NCBI GenBank assembly: GCA_905142475.1
Contig: LR990730.1
Location: 4,738,501-4,802,500 of the forward strand
DNA from: Xanthomonas hydrangeae
GTDB lineage: Bacteria; Pseudomonadota; Gammaproteobacteria; Xanthomonadales; Xanthomonadaceae
DNA: 64,000 bases
Direction: 5' to 3'
Below the pieces are notes generated by a model that worked only from the letters and a program-made list of their open reading frames with translations, had not been told where the DNA came from and ran no database searches. Position 1 is the stretch's first letter. Each line of letters begins with the position of its first letter. A program made the translations under genes and the position numbers. Positions 1 to 13,000 of the stretch are shown one piece after another.

Positions 1-251
1 TTGACAGGGTCGAAGCGCCAGGAGGCGATCGATTGTTTGACGCGGTCGCGGACCACTGGCGGCAGGTTCGCTTCGTCGGTGAGCTTGACCGCCGTGACGG
101 TGCCGTCCGGGGTCAGCGTCAATTCGCCCGCGACATTCATGCTGGCCTCCATCTGCGCCTGCACCTGCGCGGCACTGGGACGTGCCTGCACGCCGTTGAT
201 ACTCGCCATTGCCAACAAAATCCCCAGGCCCAAGCGTTGCTTCCACTGCAT
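1..251 (-). CDS. TonB C-terminal-like periplasmic protein (3' end outside window)
   Basis: The gene enters from the left edge, so only the first 83 codons are visible and there is no stop. The start is an ATG whose product opens with MQWKQRLGLG and a hydrophobic stretch ending near VQARP, a likely signal peptide. The mature part has the pattern GELTLTPDGTVTAVKL...LPPVVRDRVKQ...WRFDPV. That matches the beta-rich repeat of TonB C-terminal-like proteins (energy-transducer TonB annotations) common in Xanthomonadaceae. It may carry TonB-like function or only share the fold. It lies 60 bp downstream of aceK on the same strand and could be cotranscribed. Family assignment is by pattern only. Confidence 0.6.
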   Translation of the reverse strand, partial: MQWKQRLGLGILLAMASINGVQARPSAAQVQAQMEASMNVAGELTLTPDGTVTAVKLTDEANLPPVVRDRVKQSIASWRFDPV

Positions 252-312
252 GACCACGCTCCATCGTGATTGAACGCGTGTTGTACCAGCCCTGGTGCAT
301 ACGCGTAAATCG

Positions 313-2052
313 TCAGGCCAGTTTTCGCGATTCCGCATAGGGCGGCGTGTCCGGGTAATCGTCTTCGCGCAGTCGCGCTTGCAGATCGCGCCACCATTGC
401 GGCTCGAACAGTTCCGGATGCGTGTGCTTGACCGCTTCCAGTTGCGACGCCGGCAAGCCCATAAACAGCGCAAAACGCTCGGGAAACACATCGCGCGGGC
501 CGACATGAAACCAGGGCTCGGCGGACATTTGTTCTTCGTAACTGGTGGGCGTGGGCCAATCGCGGAACGTGCATTCGGTGATCAGGCACAGCTCGTCGTA
601 GTCGTAAAACACCGCACGCTGATGGCGGGTGATGCCGAAGTTTTTTAGCAGCATGTCGCCGGGGAAAATATTATTGCGCGCCATGTCCTTGATCGCCTGC
701 CCGTAGTCCAGCGCAGCGGCATGCGCGGCCTCGGGCAGTTGTTCGCGCAGGTACAGATTGAGCGGGCGCAGCCGGCGCTGCACGTAGCACAGCGCGATCA
801 ACACATCGGCGCCATCTTCGCTCAGGCTCATCGCACAGCTGGTCTGCAGTTCTTCCAGCAACGCCGGCGAAAAACGCGCCTTGGGAAAGCGCAGAAAGCG
901 GTACGGCTGCGCGTCGAGCAGGCGGCCGATGCGGTCGAGCTGGAACACCAGTTCGTATTTGCCTTCAACCTGCGCGCGGCTCATGGTTTTTGGATACGCA
1001 AAGCGGTCGCGAATCAGCTTGAACACCAGCGGATAACTGGGCAGCGTAAACACCACCATGACCATGCCCGGCGTGCCATCGGCATGCACCAGCTGCTCGG
1101 CAGGATGCGCCTGAAAATGGCTGAAAAACGTGCGATAGCGTTCGGTCTTGCCCTGCTTGGCACGCCCCAGCATCGTGTACAACTCGTCGATGGGCTTGTG
1201 CGTCAGCAGGCTGCGCAGGAACACCACTGCATCACCGACGGTGGCTAGATCGGCCTGGAAATAACTGCGCGAGTTACTGAACAATTGCGCGACATCACTG
1301 CGCCGGGTCAGCACCGCTTCGGCACGCAGGCCGGCACCATCGTTGACCAGTGCGATCACGCAGGGAGAAAAGCGATGTTCGCCGAACACGCGCCCGATCA
1401 GATAGGCGCGCCGTTCGCGGTAGAACACGGTCTCCAGCAGTTCCACACTACGCACAGGATGCTCGCCCCAGTGCGCAAGATCGTCCTGCAGCCGCACTGC
1501 AATTGCCGCCGCGCAACGGGTGCGGTGCAGGTACGCCACATCGAACGAATAATCGCCCAGCACGCGCACCAGCATGTCGGTCAGCCGGCCGGGCGAGACC
1601 GCGTAGGTATGCCGCGCAACCGGCAACGTGATCGCATCGGTCGGCTCGATATCCAGCGCGATGAATTCGATCTCCGCATCCACACCATGGGTGCCGAAGT
1701 AACGCCGGGTCAGGGTGTTGTAGAAGGTCTTGTACAGCTCCTGATCGATCAACCCGGTCAGCAGCGCGGCGTAATGCTCGCGTGCGCGCATCCACAACGC
1801 GCGGTCGTGCGCCTGCCCCAGCAACACCGCACGCAGCCGCAGCATGCATTCGCTGATGTACTGGTCGTAGAGCGCAATACGCGCCACCGCATCCTCGCGC
1901 GCGCCGTTCCAGTCGCGTGTCTCGAAGCGCTGTTTGGCGCGTGCTGTGATCTGCGCAAAGCGCGCGTGGTAATCCTCGAACGCTTCATACACGGCGCGGC
2001 CGATCGCCAGCGCGCGACGCTCGGACTGCGGCGGTAACGGAACAGGGCTCAT
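313..2052 (-). CDS. aceK: Isocitrate dehydrogenase kinase/phosphatase AceK
   Basis: AceK is a bifunctional cytoplasmic enzyme that phosphorylates or dephosphorylates isocitrate dehydrogenase, setting the split between the TCA cycle and the glyoxylate bypass. The 579-aa product matches the usual family length. The C-terminal kinase/phosphatase half carries the family signature [14 protein letters not shown] (about residues 458-473; D466 and N471 correspond to catalytic positions) and VFYDYDE (about 481-487). The frame stays open 24 codons upstream, but the ATG giving MSPVPLPPQ is preferred because the upstream residues do not resemble the family. It lies downstream of icd on the same strand, separated by 345 bp that include a terminator, so it probably has its own promoter. 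Oddity: its neighbour is a monomeric-type IDH, whereas the studied AceK substrate is the dimeric enzyme. Confidence 0.95.
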   Translation of the reverse strand: MSPVPLPPQSERRALAIGRAVYEAFEDYHARFAQITARAKQRFETRDWNGAREDAVARIALYDQYISECMLRLRAVLLGQAHDRALWMRAREHYAALLTGLIDQELYKTFYNTLTRRYFGTHGVDAEIEFIALDIEPTDAITLPVARHTYAVSPGRLTDMLVRVLGDYSFDVAYLHRTRCAAAIAVRLQDDLAHWGEHPVRSVELLETVFYRERRAYLIGRVFGEHRFSPCVIALVNDGAGLRAEAVLTRRSDVAQLFSNSRSYFQADLATVGDAVVFLRSLLTHKPIDELYTMLGRAKQGKTERYRTFFSHFQAHPAEQLVHADGTPGMVMVVFTLPSYPLVFKLIRDRFAYPKTMSRAQVEGKYELVFQLDRIGRLLDAQPYRFLRFPKARFSPALLEELQTSCAMSLSEDGADVLIALCYVQRRLRPLNLYLREQLPEAAHAAALDYGQAIKDMARNNIFPGDMLLKNFGITRHQRAVFYDYDELCLITECTFRDWPTPTSYEEQMSAEPWFHVGPRDVFPERFALFMGLPASQLEAVKHTHPELFEPQWWRDLQARLREDDYPDTPPYAESRKLA

Positions 2053-2327
2053 GGTGGCAGTGTACTCAGCACTTGCGACGGCGCGCAGCCAGTGCGCGCG
2101 ATCGAGCACGTAATAAGCGGGCAAACACCTGCATCACGCGTCAACCTGCCGCAGCACGCGGTGCGCGCGCCGGCCCTGCTGATCCTGGCAAGGCAGTGCA
2201 CGTCGCCAAGAACTCTCGCCAGCCAAGGCCACACCGGGCAACACCCAGCCGCAGGCAATGCACTGCAAAGCGGCAGCAAGGCCGGATGCATGACGGTTGC
2301 GCTGTCTCCATTGCGCTGAAACGACAA

Positions 2328-2352
2328 GGCCCGCCTCTGAACGAGGCGGGCC
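2328..2352 (-). terminator. Rho-independent terminator of icd
   Basis: A perfect 10-bp GC stem (GGCCCGCCTC with GAGGCGGGCC) has a 5-nt loop. Read on the minus strand it is followed by TTGTCGTTT. It sits 46 bp past the icd stop and separates icd from aceK. The remainder of the 345-bp icd-aceK gap (2053-2397) shows no coding sequence and presumably holds the aceK promoter, which I could not pinpoint. Confidence 0.8.
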
Positions 2353-2397
2353 CTGGATGTCGCACTTGCTGAGTGCACCGATACGCGATGCGCTGGA

Positions 2398-5051
<2,654 letters not shown>

Positions 5052-5606
5052 TTACTTGACCGTGATGGTCTGCGGATTACCCGCCGGCTTGCCATCCACC
5101 ATCACCTGCGCGGTGTAGGTGCCAGCCGGCCAGCCATCGGGCTTGCTGAAGCTGAGGTTGGTGGTTTCTGCGCCGGTGGTGGTCAAGGTGGCGTTCTGCT
5201 CACCAGCGACCTGGCCGTCCTGGTAGGTGAGCTTGGCCGAAACCGCCACGTTGCTTGCGCTGCCATCGGTTTTCACCGAGACGATGATGGTGTCTTTGCT
5301 GCCGATATTGGCCGACGGGGTCACCGTCTTGTCTGCGGCAGCAGTGGTGCCGACCGCAACGCTGGACACCGTCACTGCCGCACCGGTTGCGGAAGCACTG
5401 TCGGTACTGGCAGCACCGGTAGCAGTGCTCTGACCAGCTTGATCGCTTGCGGGCGGCGTGCCCGCCGGGCCGGGCATCGCTTCGGTGGCGGCACCGGAGG
5501 TCGGATCCTTCGACACGCTGGCATCTTCTTCTTTCTTGCAACCCGATAGTGCGAGCACGCCGACAAGAGCAATGGCGAGCGTGCTTGAAACGGATTTGGT
5601 ACGCAT
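5052..5606 (-). CDS. Lipoprotein of unknown function, Ser/Thr/Ala-rich
   Basis: The 184-aa product starts MRTKSVSSTLAIALVGVLALSGCKKEED, a classic type II signal peptide with lipobox LSGC (lipidated Cys23). The ATG is supported by GGAG eight bases upstream; the frame runs open another 73 codons upstream but those lack protein character. After the Cys comes a low-complexity Ser/Thr/Ala/Gly linker (about 30-80). A compact C-terminal region (about 85-184) then shows alternating hydrophobic strands ending PAGTYTAQVMVDGKPAGNPQTITVK, which looks like a small beta-sandwich. No enzyme motif is visible. Role unknown; likely anchored in the outer membrane. It is followed by a hairpin terminator. Confidence 0.85.
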   Translation of the reverse strand: MRTKSVSSTLAIALVGVLALSGCKKEEDASVSKDPTSGAATEAMPGPAGTPPASDQAGQSTATGAASTDSASATGAAVTVSSVAVGTTAAADKTVTPSANIGSKDTIIVSVKTDGSASNVAVSAKLTYQDGQVAGEQNATLTTTGAETTNLSFSKPDGWPAGTYTAQVMVDGKPAGNPQTITVK

Positions 5607-5700
5607 GGATGAATCTCCGGCTAAACGAATGGGGTTTCTTGAGGAAAGCATTGAGTGAAACGGATCACCAAGCCAGCGCCTGGCCAAACCAGGCGCGCAT

Positions 5701-5994
5701 TTATGCCTTCGGCGGCAAGTGCAATACCTGTCCCGGAAAAATCTTGTCCGGATCCTTGAGCGTCTCGCGATTGGCCTCGAAAATGCGCGGCCACAGATTG
5801 CCGTCGCCATAATGGCGTTTGGCAATACTGGAAAGGCTGTCGCCCGCCTGCACGGTCACCGTCTCTTCGACGATCTGCGCCGTGCTGTGCACGCTGCTGC
5901 GGACGTTGGAAAAATCCGGCGCTGGCGTGACATCGGCGGTGCTGTCGACCGAGGAGGTTACGTTGGAAAAATCTGCTTTCTTGTCGACACTCAT
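5701..5994 (-). CDS. LysM domain protein, no signal peptide
   Basis: A 97-aa protein. The C-terminal half (about residues 45-97, [20 protein letters not shown]...[20 protein letters not shown]) is a LysM domain of the YgaU type. The N-terminal half carries two imperfect copies of DFSNVxSSVxSTA (about 9-21 and 29-41). There is no signal peptide, so it is probably cytoplasmic as YgaU-like proteins are. I chose the ATG at 5994 because AGGATGG lies about 8 bases upstream; an in-frame ATG at 6003 is the alternative but has its AGG directly abutting it. It precedes the lipoprotein gene by about 95 bp on the same strand. Confidence 0.85.
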   Translation of the reverse strand: MSVDKKADFSNVTSSVDSTADVTPAPDFSNVRSSVHSTAQIVEETVTVQAGDSLSSIAKRHYGDGNLWPRIFEANRETLKDPDKIFPGQVLHLPPKA

Positions 5995-6097
5995 TGCGGC
6001 CATCCTGCGTGCATCACGATGACTGCAGGGTGCGCGGAGCGCCGTTAAGCGTGGATCGCGCCGCCGTGAAGCTGGCGCGATCCTCCAACACGGCCGA

Positions 6098-6913
6098 CTA
6101 CTGGCGCAGATCGCGGAAAATCGACAGCGGTGTCGGCACGCTGGGTGAACTGCGCAACGGGTTGATGTCCAGCCCGCCCCGACGGGTATAACGCGCCTCC
6201 ACCACCAACCACTCGGGCGCGCAGCGGATCAGCACGTCATGGAAAATGCGCTCCACGCATTGCTCATGAAACTCTGCGTGGTCGCGGAAACTCACCAGAT
6301 AGCGCAGCAGGCCTTCGCGGTCGATCGGCGCGCCGCGATAGCGCAGCGTGACGCTGGCCCAATCCGGCTGACCGGTGACCGGGCAATTGGATTTGAGCAA
6401 GGCCGAGGTCAGCACTTCTTCCACGATTGGTTGTGCGTGCGAGGTTAGATAGGCGGCATTGGGCGGGCCGTAGTCGTCGATGCTGACATCCAGCGCGTCG
6501 ATCGATTCGCCCTCGCCCACCGCATCGATCGGCGGCAGACCGAATTCCACCGCCACATCGGCACCGGCGCGCGTGGACAGGTCGGAGGCGATGCGCGTGC
6601 GCACCGCTTCGGCACTGTTGAAGCGGGTGGCGTTGAGGGAGTTGAGATACAGCTTGAGCGACTTGGATTCGATCAACGACGGCGAATCGCTGGGCACATG
6701 CAAAGTCGCCGTGGCCACGCACGGCTTGCCCTGTGCATCGAGCCAGCTGAGTTCATAGGCGTGCCAGCGATCGCGGCCGATGAACGGCAGCGCGCCGGTC
6801 AGGCCGATCGCCTCGCGCCCGGCCGCGCGCGGAATCGGAAACAACAGCGACGGATCGTAACCGCTGGGGTAAGCGACCTCACGCCCGAGGGAGGAATCTT
6901 CAGGGGTATTCAT
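6098..6913 (-). CDS. queF: NADPH-dependent 7-cyano-7-deazaguanine (preQ0) reductase, long form
   Basis: QueF reduces the nitrile of preQ0 to the amine preQ1 in queuosine tRNA-modification synthesis. At 271 aa this is the two-domain (E. coli-like) form. Key elements are seen: the substrate motif ESKSLK (82-87), the catalytic cysteine in [12 protein letters not shown] (C177, with D184), and [10 protein letters not shown] (about 215-224) with H216/E217. The start [10 protein letters not shown] fits the family. It stands as a single gene; the other queuosine genes are not in the window and no preQ1 riboswitch is evident upstream. Confidence 0.95.
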   Translation of the reverse strand: MNTPEDSSLGREVAYPSGYDPSLLFPIPRAAGREAIGLTGALPFIGRDRWHAYELSWLDAQGKPCVATATLHVPSDSPSLIESKSLKLYLNSLNATRFNSAEAVRTRIASDLSTRAGADVAVEFGLPPIDAVGEGESIDALDVSIDDYGPPNAAYLTSHAQPIVEEVLTSALLKSNCPVTGQPDWASVTLRYRGAPIDREGLLRYLVSFRDHAEFHEQCVERIFHDVLIRCAPEWLVVEARYTRRGGLDINPLRSSPSVPTPLSIFRDLRQ

Positions 6914-7056
6914 GCCGCCATTTTAGGGCGAGCGGGCTGGCCGTGAGGTGTATGGCGACCGCCGGAGCGACCGCCTGGCAAACAGAAGCAGCGGGCTTCA
7001 CACAGCCCGCCGCCCAAATCACCGCCAATGGCCAGCGGGAATCGTGCACTTGCACA

Positions 7057-7087
7057 CGAATCCCTAATCCCGAATCACGAATCCCGG
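7057..7087. repeat. Xanthomonas-type GAATCCC short repeat array
   Basis: Degenerate copies of CGAATCCC / TAATCCC / CGAATCACGAATCCC are packed into 31 bp between the queF start and the stop of the M20 gene. The same motif family recurs at 13341-13370, 40401-40516 and 52561-52645. Confidence 0.7.
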
Positions 7088-7089
7088 TT

Positions 7090-8406
7090 TCAGCCAGCCT
7101 CACCCTGATGCAGATAATCCAGCGACACCTGCAACAGCGCGCGCAAACCCACATCCAGCGACGACTCGTCGAGCAGGAACTGCGGCGAATGGTTGCTGGG
7201 CGCGGTCGCCGGGTCGATGCCCTTGGCGGTGGAGCCGACGAAGAAGAACATCGACGGCACCTGCTGCGCATAGAACGAGAAGTCTTCCGCGCCCATCTGC
7301 AGCGGCGGTTCGTAGACATTGTCGGCGCCCACCACGGCCTGCAGGCTGGGCAGCATCCTGGCGGTCAGCGCCGGGTCGTTGACCGTGGCCGGGTTGCCGG
7401 GCTGGTCCGGCACCTGTGCCTCGACGGTGGCCCCGTGGGCGGCGGCGGTGTGTTCGGCCACAGTCTTGAGGTCGGCGAAGATCTGCTGGCGCATGGCTTC
7501 GTCGAAGGTGCGGATGGTGCCGACCATGTCCACGTCGTCGGGGATGATGTTGTAGCGGATGCCGCCCTTGATCGCGCCGAAGCTCAGCACCGCCGGCTGC
7601 TTGGACAGGTTGGCGCGGCGGCTGATCACGGTCTGCGCAGCGCCGATCATGTCGGCGCTGGCCACGATCGGGTCGATGCCGTTCCACGGCGCCGAGCCAT
7701 GCGTCTGGCGGCCGATCATCTTGATCGCGAACCGATCCGAGGCCGCCATCAGCGGGCCGCTACGCACCGCGATCTTGCCGGCCTGCACGCTGGAGAACAC
7801 ATGCAGGCCGAACACCGCCTGCGGCTTGAAGTCGGCAAACAGCCCTTCCTTGAGCATCAGCGAGGCGCCGCCCTCTTCGTTGCCGGGTGCGCCTTCTTCG
7901 GAGGGCTGAAAGATCAGCATCACTTCGCCCGGAAGCTGGTCGCGCATGCCGACCAGCGCCTCGGCCACGCCGAGCAGGATCGCGGTATGCGCGTCGTGGC
8001 CGCAGGCGTGCATCACCCCGACCTGCTCGCCGCGGTACTCGGCAGTGGCTTTGGACGCGAACGGCAGCCCCGTCTGCTCTTTGACCGGCAGAGCGTCCAT
8101 GTCTGCACGCAGGGCGATCTTGGGACCCGGCTTGCCGCCCTTGATGATGGCCACCACGCCGTGATGGGCGATGCCGGTGCGCGGCTTGAGGCCGAGCTTG
8201 CGCAGCTGCGCGGCCACCGTGGCGGCGGTGCGCTCCTCGCGGTTGGACAGTTCGGGGTGCTGATGGAAGTCGCGGCGCCACTGCACCAGCTTGGTCTGCA
8301 ACGGCGCGGCGGCGGCCTGCACTTCGGGCCGGGGCGCAGCCTGGGCGGCGGCGAGCGTGGGCAGGGCGAGCAACAGCGCGCTGGTCAGCAGGCGGGAGTG
8401 GCGCAT
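7090..8406 (-). CDS. M20D-family metallo-amidohydrolase, secreted
   Basis: A 438-aa zinc-dependent amidohydrolase/carboxypeptidase of the M20D (hippurate hydrolase/IAA-amino-acid hydrolase) type. A signal peptide is visible (MRHSRLLTSALLLALPTLAAAQ). Conserved metal and catalytic elements are present: DFHQHPEL (46-53), LRADMDALP (99-107), MHACGHDAH (132-140, with C135 and H137), PSEEG (168-172, general base E), FGLHV (about 200) and the late NHSPQF motif. The substrate cannot be read from sequence; N-acyl amino acids or peptides are typical. The signal peptide places it in the periplasm, unlike most cytoplasmic relatives. It is divergent from the RND operon with 257 bp between. Confidence 0.9.
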   Translation of the reverse strand: MRHSRLLTSALLLALPTLAAAQAAPRPEVQAAAAPLQTKLVQWRRDFHQHPELSNREERTAATVAAQLRKLGLKPRTGIAHHGVVAIIKGGKPGPKIALRADMDALPVKEQTGLPFASKATAEYRGEQVGVMHACGHDAHTAILLGVAEALVGMRDQLPGEVMLIFQPSEEGAPGNEEGGASLMLKEGLFADFKPQAVFGLHVFSSVQAGKIAVRSGPLMAASDRFAIKMIGRQTHGSAPWNGIDPIVASADMIGAAQTVISRRANLSKQPAVLSFGAIKGGIRYNIIPDDVDMVGTIRTFDEAMRQQIFADLKTVAEHTAAAHGATVEAQVPDQPGNPATVNDPALTARMLPSLQAVVGADNVYEPPLQMGAEDFSFYAQQVPSMFFFVGSTAKGIDPATAPSNHSPQFLLDESSLDVGLRALLQVSLDYLHQGEAG

Positions 8407-8562
8407 CGAGAATCCTCTAAAGATGGTTGCTTAATGTAGTGCACCCGCGCAGCTGGCGGGCTGCGGTGGTGCCCGATTCAGCCCGCCGGTCAACCGTGGC
8501 GACCGTGGTGCGTTGCCGCTGTACTGCATCTGTGAACGTCGTGGCCGTTTCGCTTGGCGAGC

Positions 8563-8578
8563 CGTTACTTCAGTAACG
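8563..8578. promoter_or_regulatory. Inverted repeat, candidate repressor operator of the RND operon
   Basis: CGTTACT-TC-AGTAACG is a perfect 7-bp inverted repeat with a 2-bp spacer in the 257-bp divergent region between the M20 hydrolase and the efflux adaptor gene, about 85 bp before the adaptor start. Its size and symmetry fit a TetR-type dimer site. No regulator gene is adjacent, so this is a candidate only. Confidence 0.4.
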
Positions 8579-8663
8579 CTCAATTGCTTGGGCGCAACGA
8601 TATGCTTCGCACAGCTGCCCCACGGTCGCATCAGCGCCCGGCCCGCCCTCAGGAGTTGTCGCA

Positions 8664-9908
8664 ATGTCGCGTTTTTGGAAGATCACACTGCTGGTCGTAG
8701 CGGTGCTTGTCGTGGTGTTCGTTGCAATGCGCATGTTCGGTGGGGGCAATCACGGCAAGCGCGCGGGCGCGCCGGACGGCAGCGGCACCGAAGACCACGG
8801 CCCGGTGCCGGTCACGGTGGTGGCCGCCACCACCCAGGACGTGCCGGTCTACGCCAGCGCATTGGGCACGGTCACCGCGCTCAACACGGTCACGGTCAGC
8901 CCGCAGGTTGGCGGCCAGCTGATGAGCCTGAATTTCCAGGAGGGCCAGGAAGTGAAGAAGGGCCAGCTGCTGGCGCAGATCGACCCGCGCAGCCTGCAGG
9001 CCAGCTATGACCAGTCGCTGGCGGCCAAGCGCCAGAATCAGGCGCTGCTGGCCACCGCGCGGGTCAACTACCAGCGCTCCAACGATCCGGCCTACAAGCA
9101 GTACGTCTCGCGCACCGATCTGGACACCCAGCGCAACCAGGTGGCGCAGTACGAGGCGGCGGTGTCGGCCAACGATGCGCAGATGCGCGCGGCTCAGGTG
9201 CAGTTGCAGTTCACCCGCATCCTGGCGCCGATCGACGGCATTGCCGGCATCCGCGGTGTGGACGTGGGCAATATCGTCAGCAACACCTCGACCATCGTCA
9301 CCCTGACCCAGATCCGCCCGATCTACGTGTCCTTCAACCTGCCCGAGCGCGAGCTGCAGGCGGTGCGCAGCGGTCAGGCGGCCGCACCGTTGGGCGTGGC
9401 GGCGCTGGATCGCGGCGATGCGCACATCATCAGCGGCGACGGCAAGCTGGACGTCATCGACAACCGCATCGCCGCCGACAGCGGCACCTTCGGCGCACGC
9501 GCGATCTTCGACAACGCCGACAACGCCCTGTGGCCGGGCCAGTTCGTCAACGTGCGCCTGCAGCTGCGCACCATCTCCGGCGGCACCGTGGTGCCGACCC
9601 AGGCGGTGCAGCGCGGCCCGGACGGCGATTACGTGTACGTGGTGGGCAGCGACAACACCGCGCAGATGCGCACCGTGGTGCAGGGCGTGGAGGTGGACGA
9701 CAGCCACGTGCAGATCACCAAGGGGCTCAAGCAGGGCGAGCGGGTGGTGACCGAAGGCCAGTTCCGCTTGAAGCCGGGCAGCAAGGTCAGCGCGCTCAAG
9801 CCGGGCGAAACACCGCCCGAGCCCACCGAGGCCGAACTCAAGGCCGTGCAGGACAAGCAGGAACGCGGCGGCGCCGGCGGCCGACGCGGCGGCGGCGGCC
9901 CGCGCTAA
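8664..9908 (+). CDS. RND efflux periplasmic adaptor (MdtA-like)
   Basis: A 414-aa membrane-fusion protein linking an RND pump to an outer-membrane channel. It begins with one N-terminal membrane anchor (about 5-24, LLVVAVLVVVFVAM). The split lipoyl/barrel-sandwich segments follow (PVTVVAATTQDVPVYASALGTV..., TRILAPIDGIAGIRGVDVGNIV), around a short helical hairpin (about 105-170) and the beta-barrel domain (FNLPERELQAV). The C-terminus is a Gly/Arg-rich tail (GGAGGRRGGGGPR). The ATG has GGAG 8 bases upstream. It is first in an operon with two RND pump genes, the arrangement of mdtABC. Substrates are unknown. Confidence 0.93.
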   Translation: MSRFWKITLLVVAVLVVVFVAMRMFGGGNHGKRAGAPDGSGTEDHGPVPVTVVAATTQDVPVYASALGTVTALNTVTVSPQVGGQLMSLNFQEGQEVKKGQLLAQIDPRSLQASYDQSLAAKRQNQALLATARVNYQRSNDPAYKQYVSRTDLDTQRNQVAQYEAAVSANDAQMRAAQVQLQFTRILAPIDGIAGIRGVDVGNIVSNTSTIVTLTQIRPIYVSFNLPERELQAVRSGQAAAPLGVAALDRGDAHIISGDGKLDVIDNRIAADSGTFGARAIFDNADNALWPGQFVNVRLQLRTISGGTVVPTQAVQRGPDGDYVYVVGSDNTAQMRTVVQGVEVDDSHVQITKGLKQGERVVTEGQFRLKPGSKVSALKPGETPPEPTEAELKAVQDKQERGGAGGRRGGGGPR

Positions 9909-10001
9909 CTCGCGACCACCGGCGACGGGATTTCCGTCGCCGGTGCGCGTCGGCGCATTGCGCGCCGGCACCGATTGACGTCTTCAGCAAGGATTCCCCC
10001 C

Positions 10002-13000
10002 GTGGGCTTTTCGACCATCTTCATCCGCCGTCCCATCGCCACCTCGTTGCTGATGGCGGGCATCCTGCTGCTGGGCATCCTGGGCTACCGGCAACTGCCG
10101 GTCTCCGCACTGCCGGAAATCGACGCCCCCAGCCTGGTCGTCTCCACCCAGTACCCCGGCGCCAATGCGACCACCATGGCCTCGCTGGTGACCACACCGC
10201 TGGAGCGCCAGCTCGGGCAGATCTCCGGGCTGCAGATGATGACCTCCGATTCGTCGGCAGGCCTGTCCACGATCATTCTGCAGTTCTCGATGGACCGCGA
10301 CATCGACATCGCCGCGCAGGATGTGCAGGCGGCGATCCGTCAGGCCACCCTGCCCTCGTCGCTGCCGTACCAGCCGGTCTACAACCGGGTCAATCCGGCC
10401 GACGCGGCGATCCTGACCCTCAAGCTCACCTCCGACTCGCTGCCGCTGCGCGAGGTCAACCGCTATGCCGATGCGATCCTGGCCCAGCGCCTGTCGCAGG
10501 TGCCGGGCGTGGGGCTGGTATCGATCGCCGGCAATGTGCGCCCGGCCGTGCGTATCCAGGTCAATCCGGCGCAGCTGTCGAACATGGGCCTGACCATGGA
10601 GTCGCTGCGCAGCGCGCTGACCCAGACCAATGTCAGCGCGCCCAAGGGCTCGCTCAACGGCAAGACCCAGTCCTACAGCATCGGCACCAACGACCAGCTC
10701 ACCGATGCGGCGCAATACCGCGAGACCATCATCAGCTACAGCAATGGCCGCCCGGTGCGGCTGGCCGATGTGGCCAACGTGGTCGACGGTGTGGAAAACG
10801 ACCAGCTCGCCGCCTGGGCCGATGGCAAGCCGGCGGTGCTGCTGGAAATCCGCCGCCAGCCCGGTGCCAACATCGTGCAGACGGTGGAGCAGATCCGCAG
10901 CATCCTGCCGCAGCTGCAGTCGGTATTGCCGGCCGATGTGCATCTGGAAGTGTTCGCCGACCGCACCGAAACCATCCGCGCCTCCGTGCATGAAGTGAAG
11001 TTCACCCTGGTGTTGACCATCTTCCTGGTGGTGGCGGTGATCTTCGTGTTCCTGCGCCGGCTGTGGGCCACCATCATTCCCTCGGTGGCGGTGCCGCTGT
11101 CGCTGGCCGGCACCTTCGGGGTGATGGCGTTTGCCGGCATGTCGCTGGACAACCTGTCGCTGATGGCGCTGGTGGTGGCGACCGGTTTCGTGGTCGACGA
11201 TGCGATCGTGATGATCGAAAACATCGTGCGCTACATCGAACAAGGCAAGAGCGGGCCGGAAGCGGCGGAAGAAGGCGCCAAGCAGATCGGCTTCACCGTG
11301 TTGTCGCTGACCGTGTCGCTGGTGGCGGTGTTCCTGCCGCTGCTGCTGATGCCGGGTGTCACCGGGCGCCTGTTCCATGAGTTTGCGTGGGTGCTGTCGA
11401 TTGCGGTGACGATCTCGATGCTGGTGTCGCTGACGCTGACGCCGATGATGTGTGCCTACCTGCTCAAGCCCGATGCCTTGCCCGAGGGGGAGGACGCGCA
11501 CGAGCGCGCCGCTGCCGCCGGCAAGACCAACTTGTGGACGCGCACGGTGGGCACCTACGAGCGCAGCCTGGACTGGGTCCTGGCGCATCAGCCGCTGACT
11601 TTGGCAGTGGCGATCGGTGCGGTGGCGCTGACCGTGGTGCTGTACATCGCCATTCCTAAAGGCCTGCTGCCGGAGCAGGACACCGGCTTGATCACCGGCG
11701 TGGTGCAGGCCGATCAGAACGTGGCCTTCCCGCAGATGCAGCAGCGCACCCAGGCGGTGGCCGCGGCGCTACAGAAAGACCCGGCAGTGACCGGTGTGGC
11801 AGCCTTCATCGGCGCCGGCTCGATGAACCCGACCATCAACCAGGGCCAGCTCTCGATCGTGCTGAAGACGCGCGGCGACCGCGACAGCCTGGATGAGGTG
11901 CTGCCGCGCCTGCAAAAAGCGGTGTCCGGCATTCCGGGCGTGGCGCTGTTCCTCAAGCCGGTGCAGGACGTCACCCTCGACACCCGCGTAGCCGCCACCG
12001 AGTATCAGTACTCGATGTCGGATGTGGACAGCGCCGAGCTGGCCACCTGGGCCGCACGCATGACCGAGGCGATGCGCAAGCTGCCCGAGCTGGCGGATGT
12101 GGACAACAACCTGGCCAACCAGGGACGCGCGCTGGAACTGACCATCGACCGCGACAAGGCCAGCATGCTCGGCGTGCCGATGCAGACCATCGACGACACG
12201 CTGTACGACGCCTTCGGCCAACGCCAGATCTCCACCATCTTCACCGAGCTCAATCAGTACCGCGTGGTGCTGGAAGTGGCGCCGGAATTCCGCAGCAGCA
12301 CCGCATTGATGAATCAGCTGGCGGTGGCCAGCAACGGCAGCGGCGCGTTGACCGGCACCAATGCGACCAGCTTCGGTCAGGTGAGCTCGTCCAACTCGTC
12401 CACCGCCACCGGTGTGGGCGCGCAGAACACCGGCATCGTGGTCGGCGCCGGCAGCATCATCCCGCTGGCTGCATTGGCCGAGGCCAAGGTCACCAACACG
12501 CCGTTGGTGGTGAGCCACCAACAACAGCTGCCGGCGGTCACGGTCTCGTTCAATCTGGCGCCGGGCCATTCGCTGTCGCAGGCGGTGGAGGCGATCGAAC
12601 AGGCGCGCGAAGACCTCAGGATTCCGACCCAGGTACATGCCGAGTTCGTCGGCAAGGCGGCCGAATTCACCGGCAGCCAGACCGATATCGTGTGGCTGCT
12701 GCTGGCCTCGATCGTGGTGATCTACATCGTGCTGGGCGTGCTCTACGAGAGCTACATCCACCCGCTGACGATCATCTCCACGCTGCCGCCGGCCGGTGTC
12801 GGCGCGCTGCTGGCGTTGATGATGTGCGGACTGAGCCTGTCGGTGGACGGCATCGTCGGCATCGTGCTGCTGATCGGCATCGTCAAGAAGAACGCGATCA
12901 TGATGATCGACTTCGCCATCGACGCCCGCCGCGAAGGCGCCAACGCGCACGAAGCGATCCGGCGCGCTTGCCTGCTGCGCTTCCGCCCGATCATGATGAC

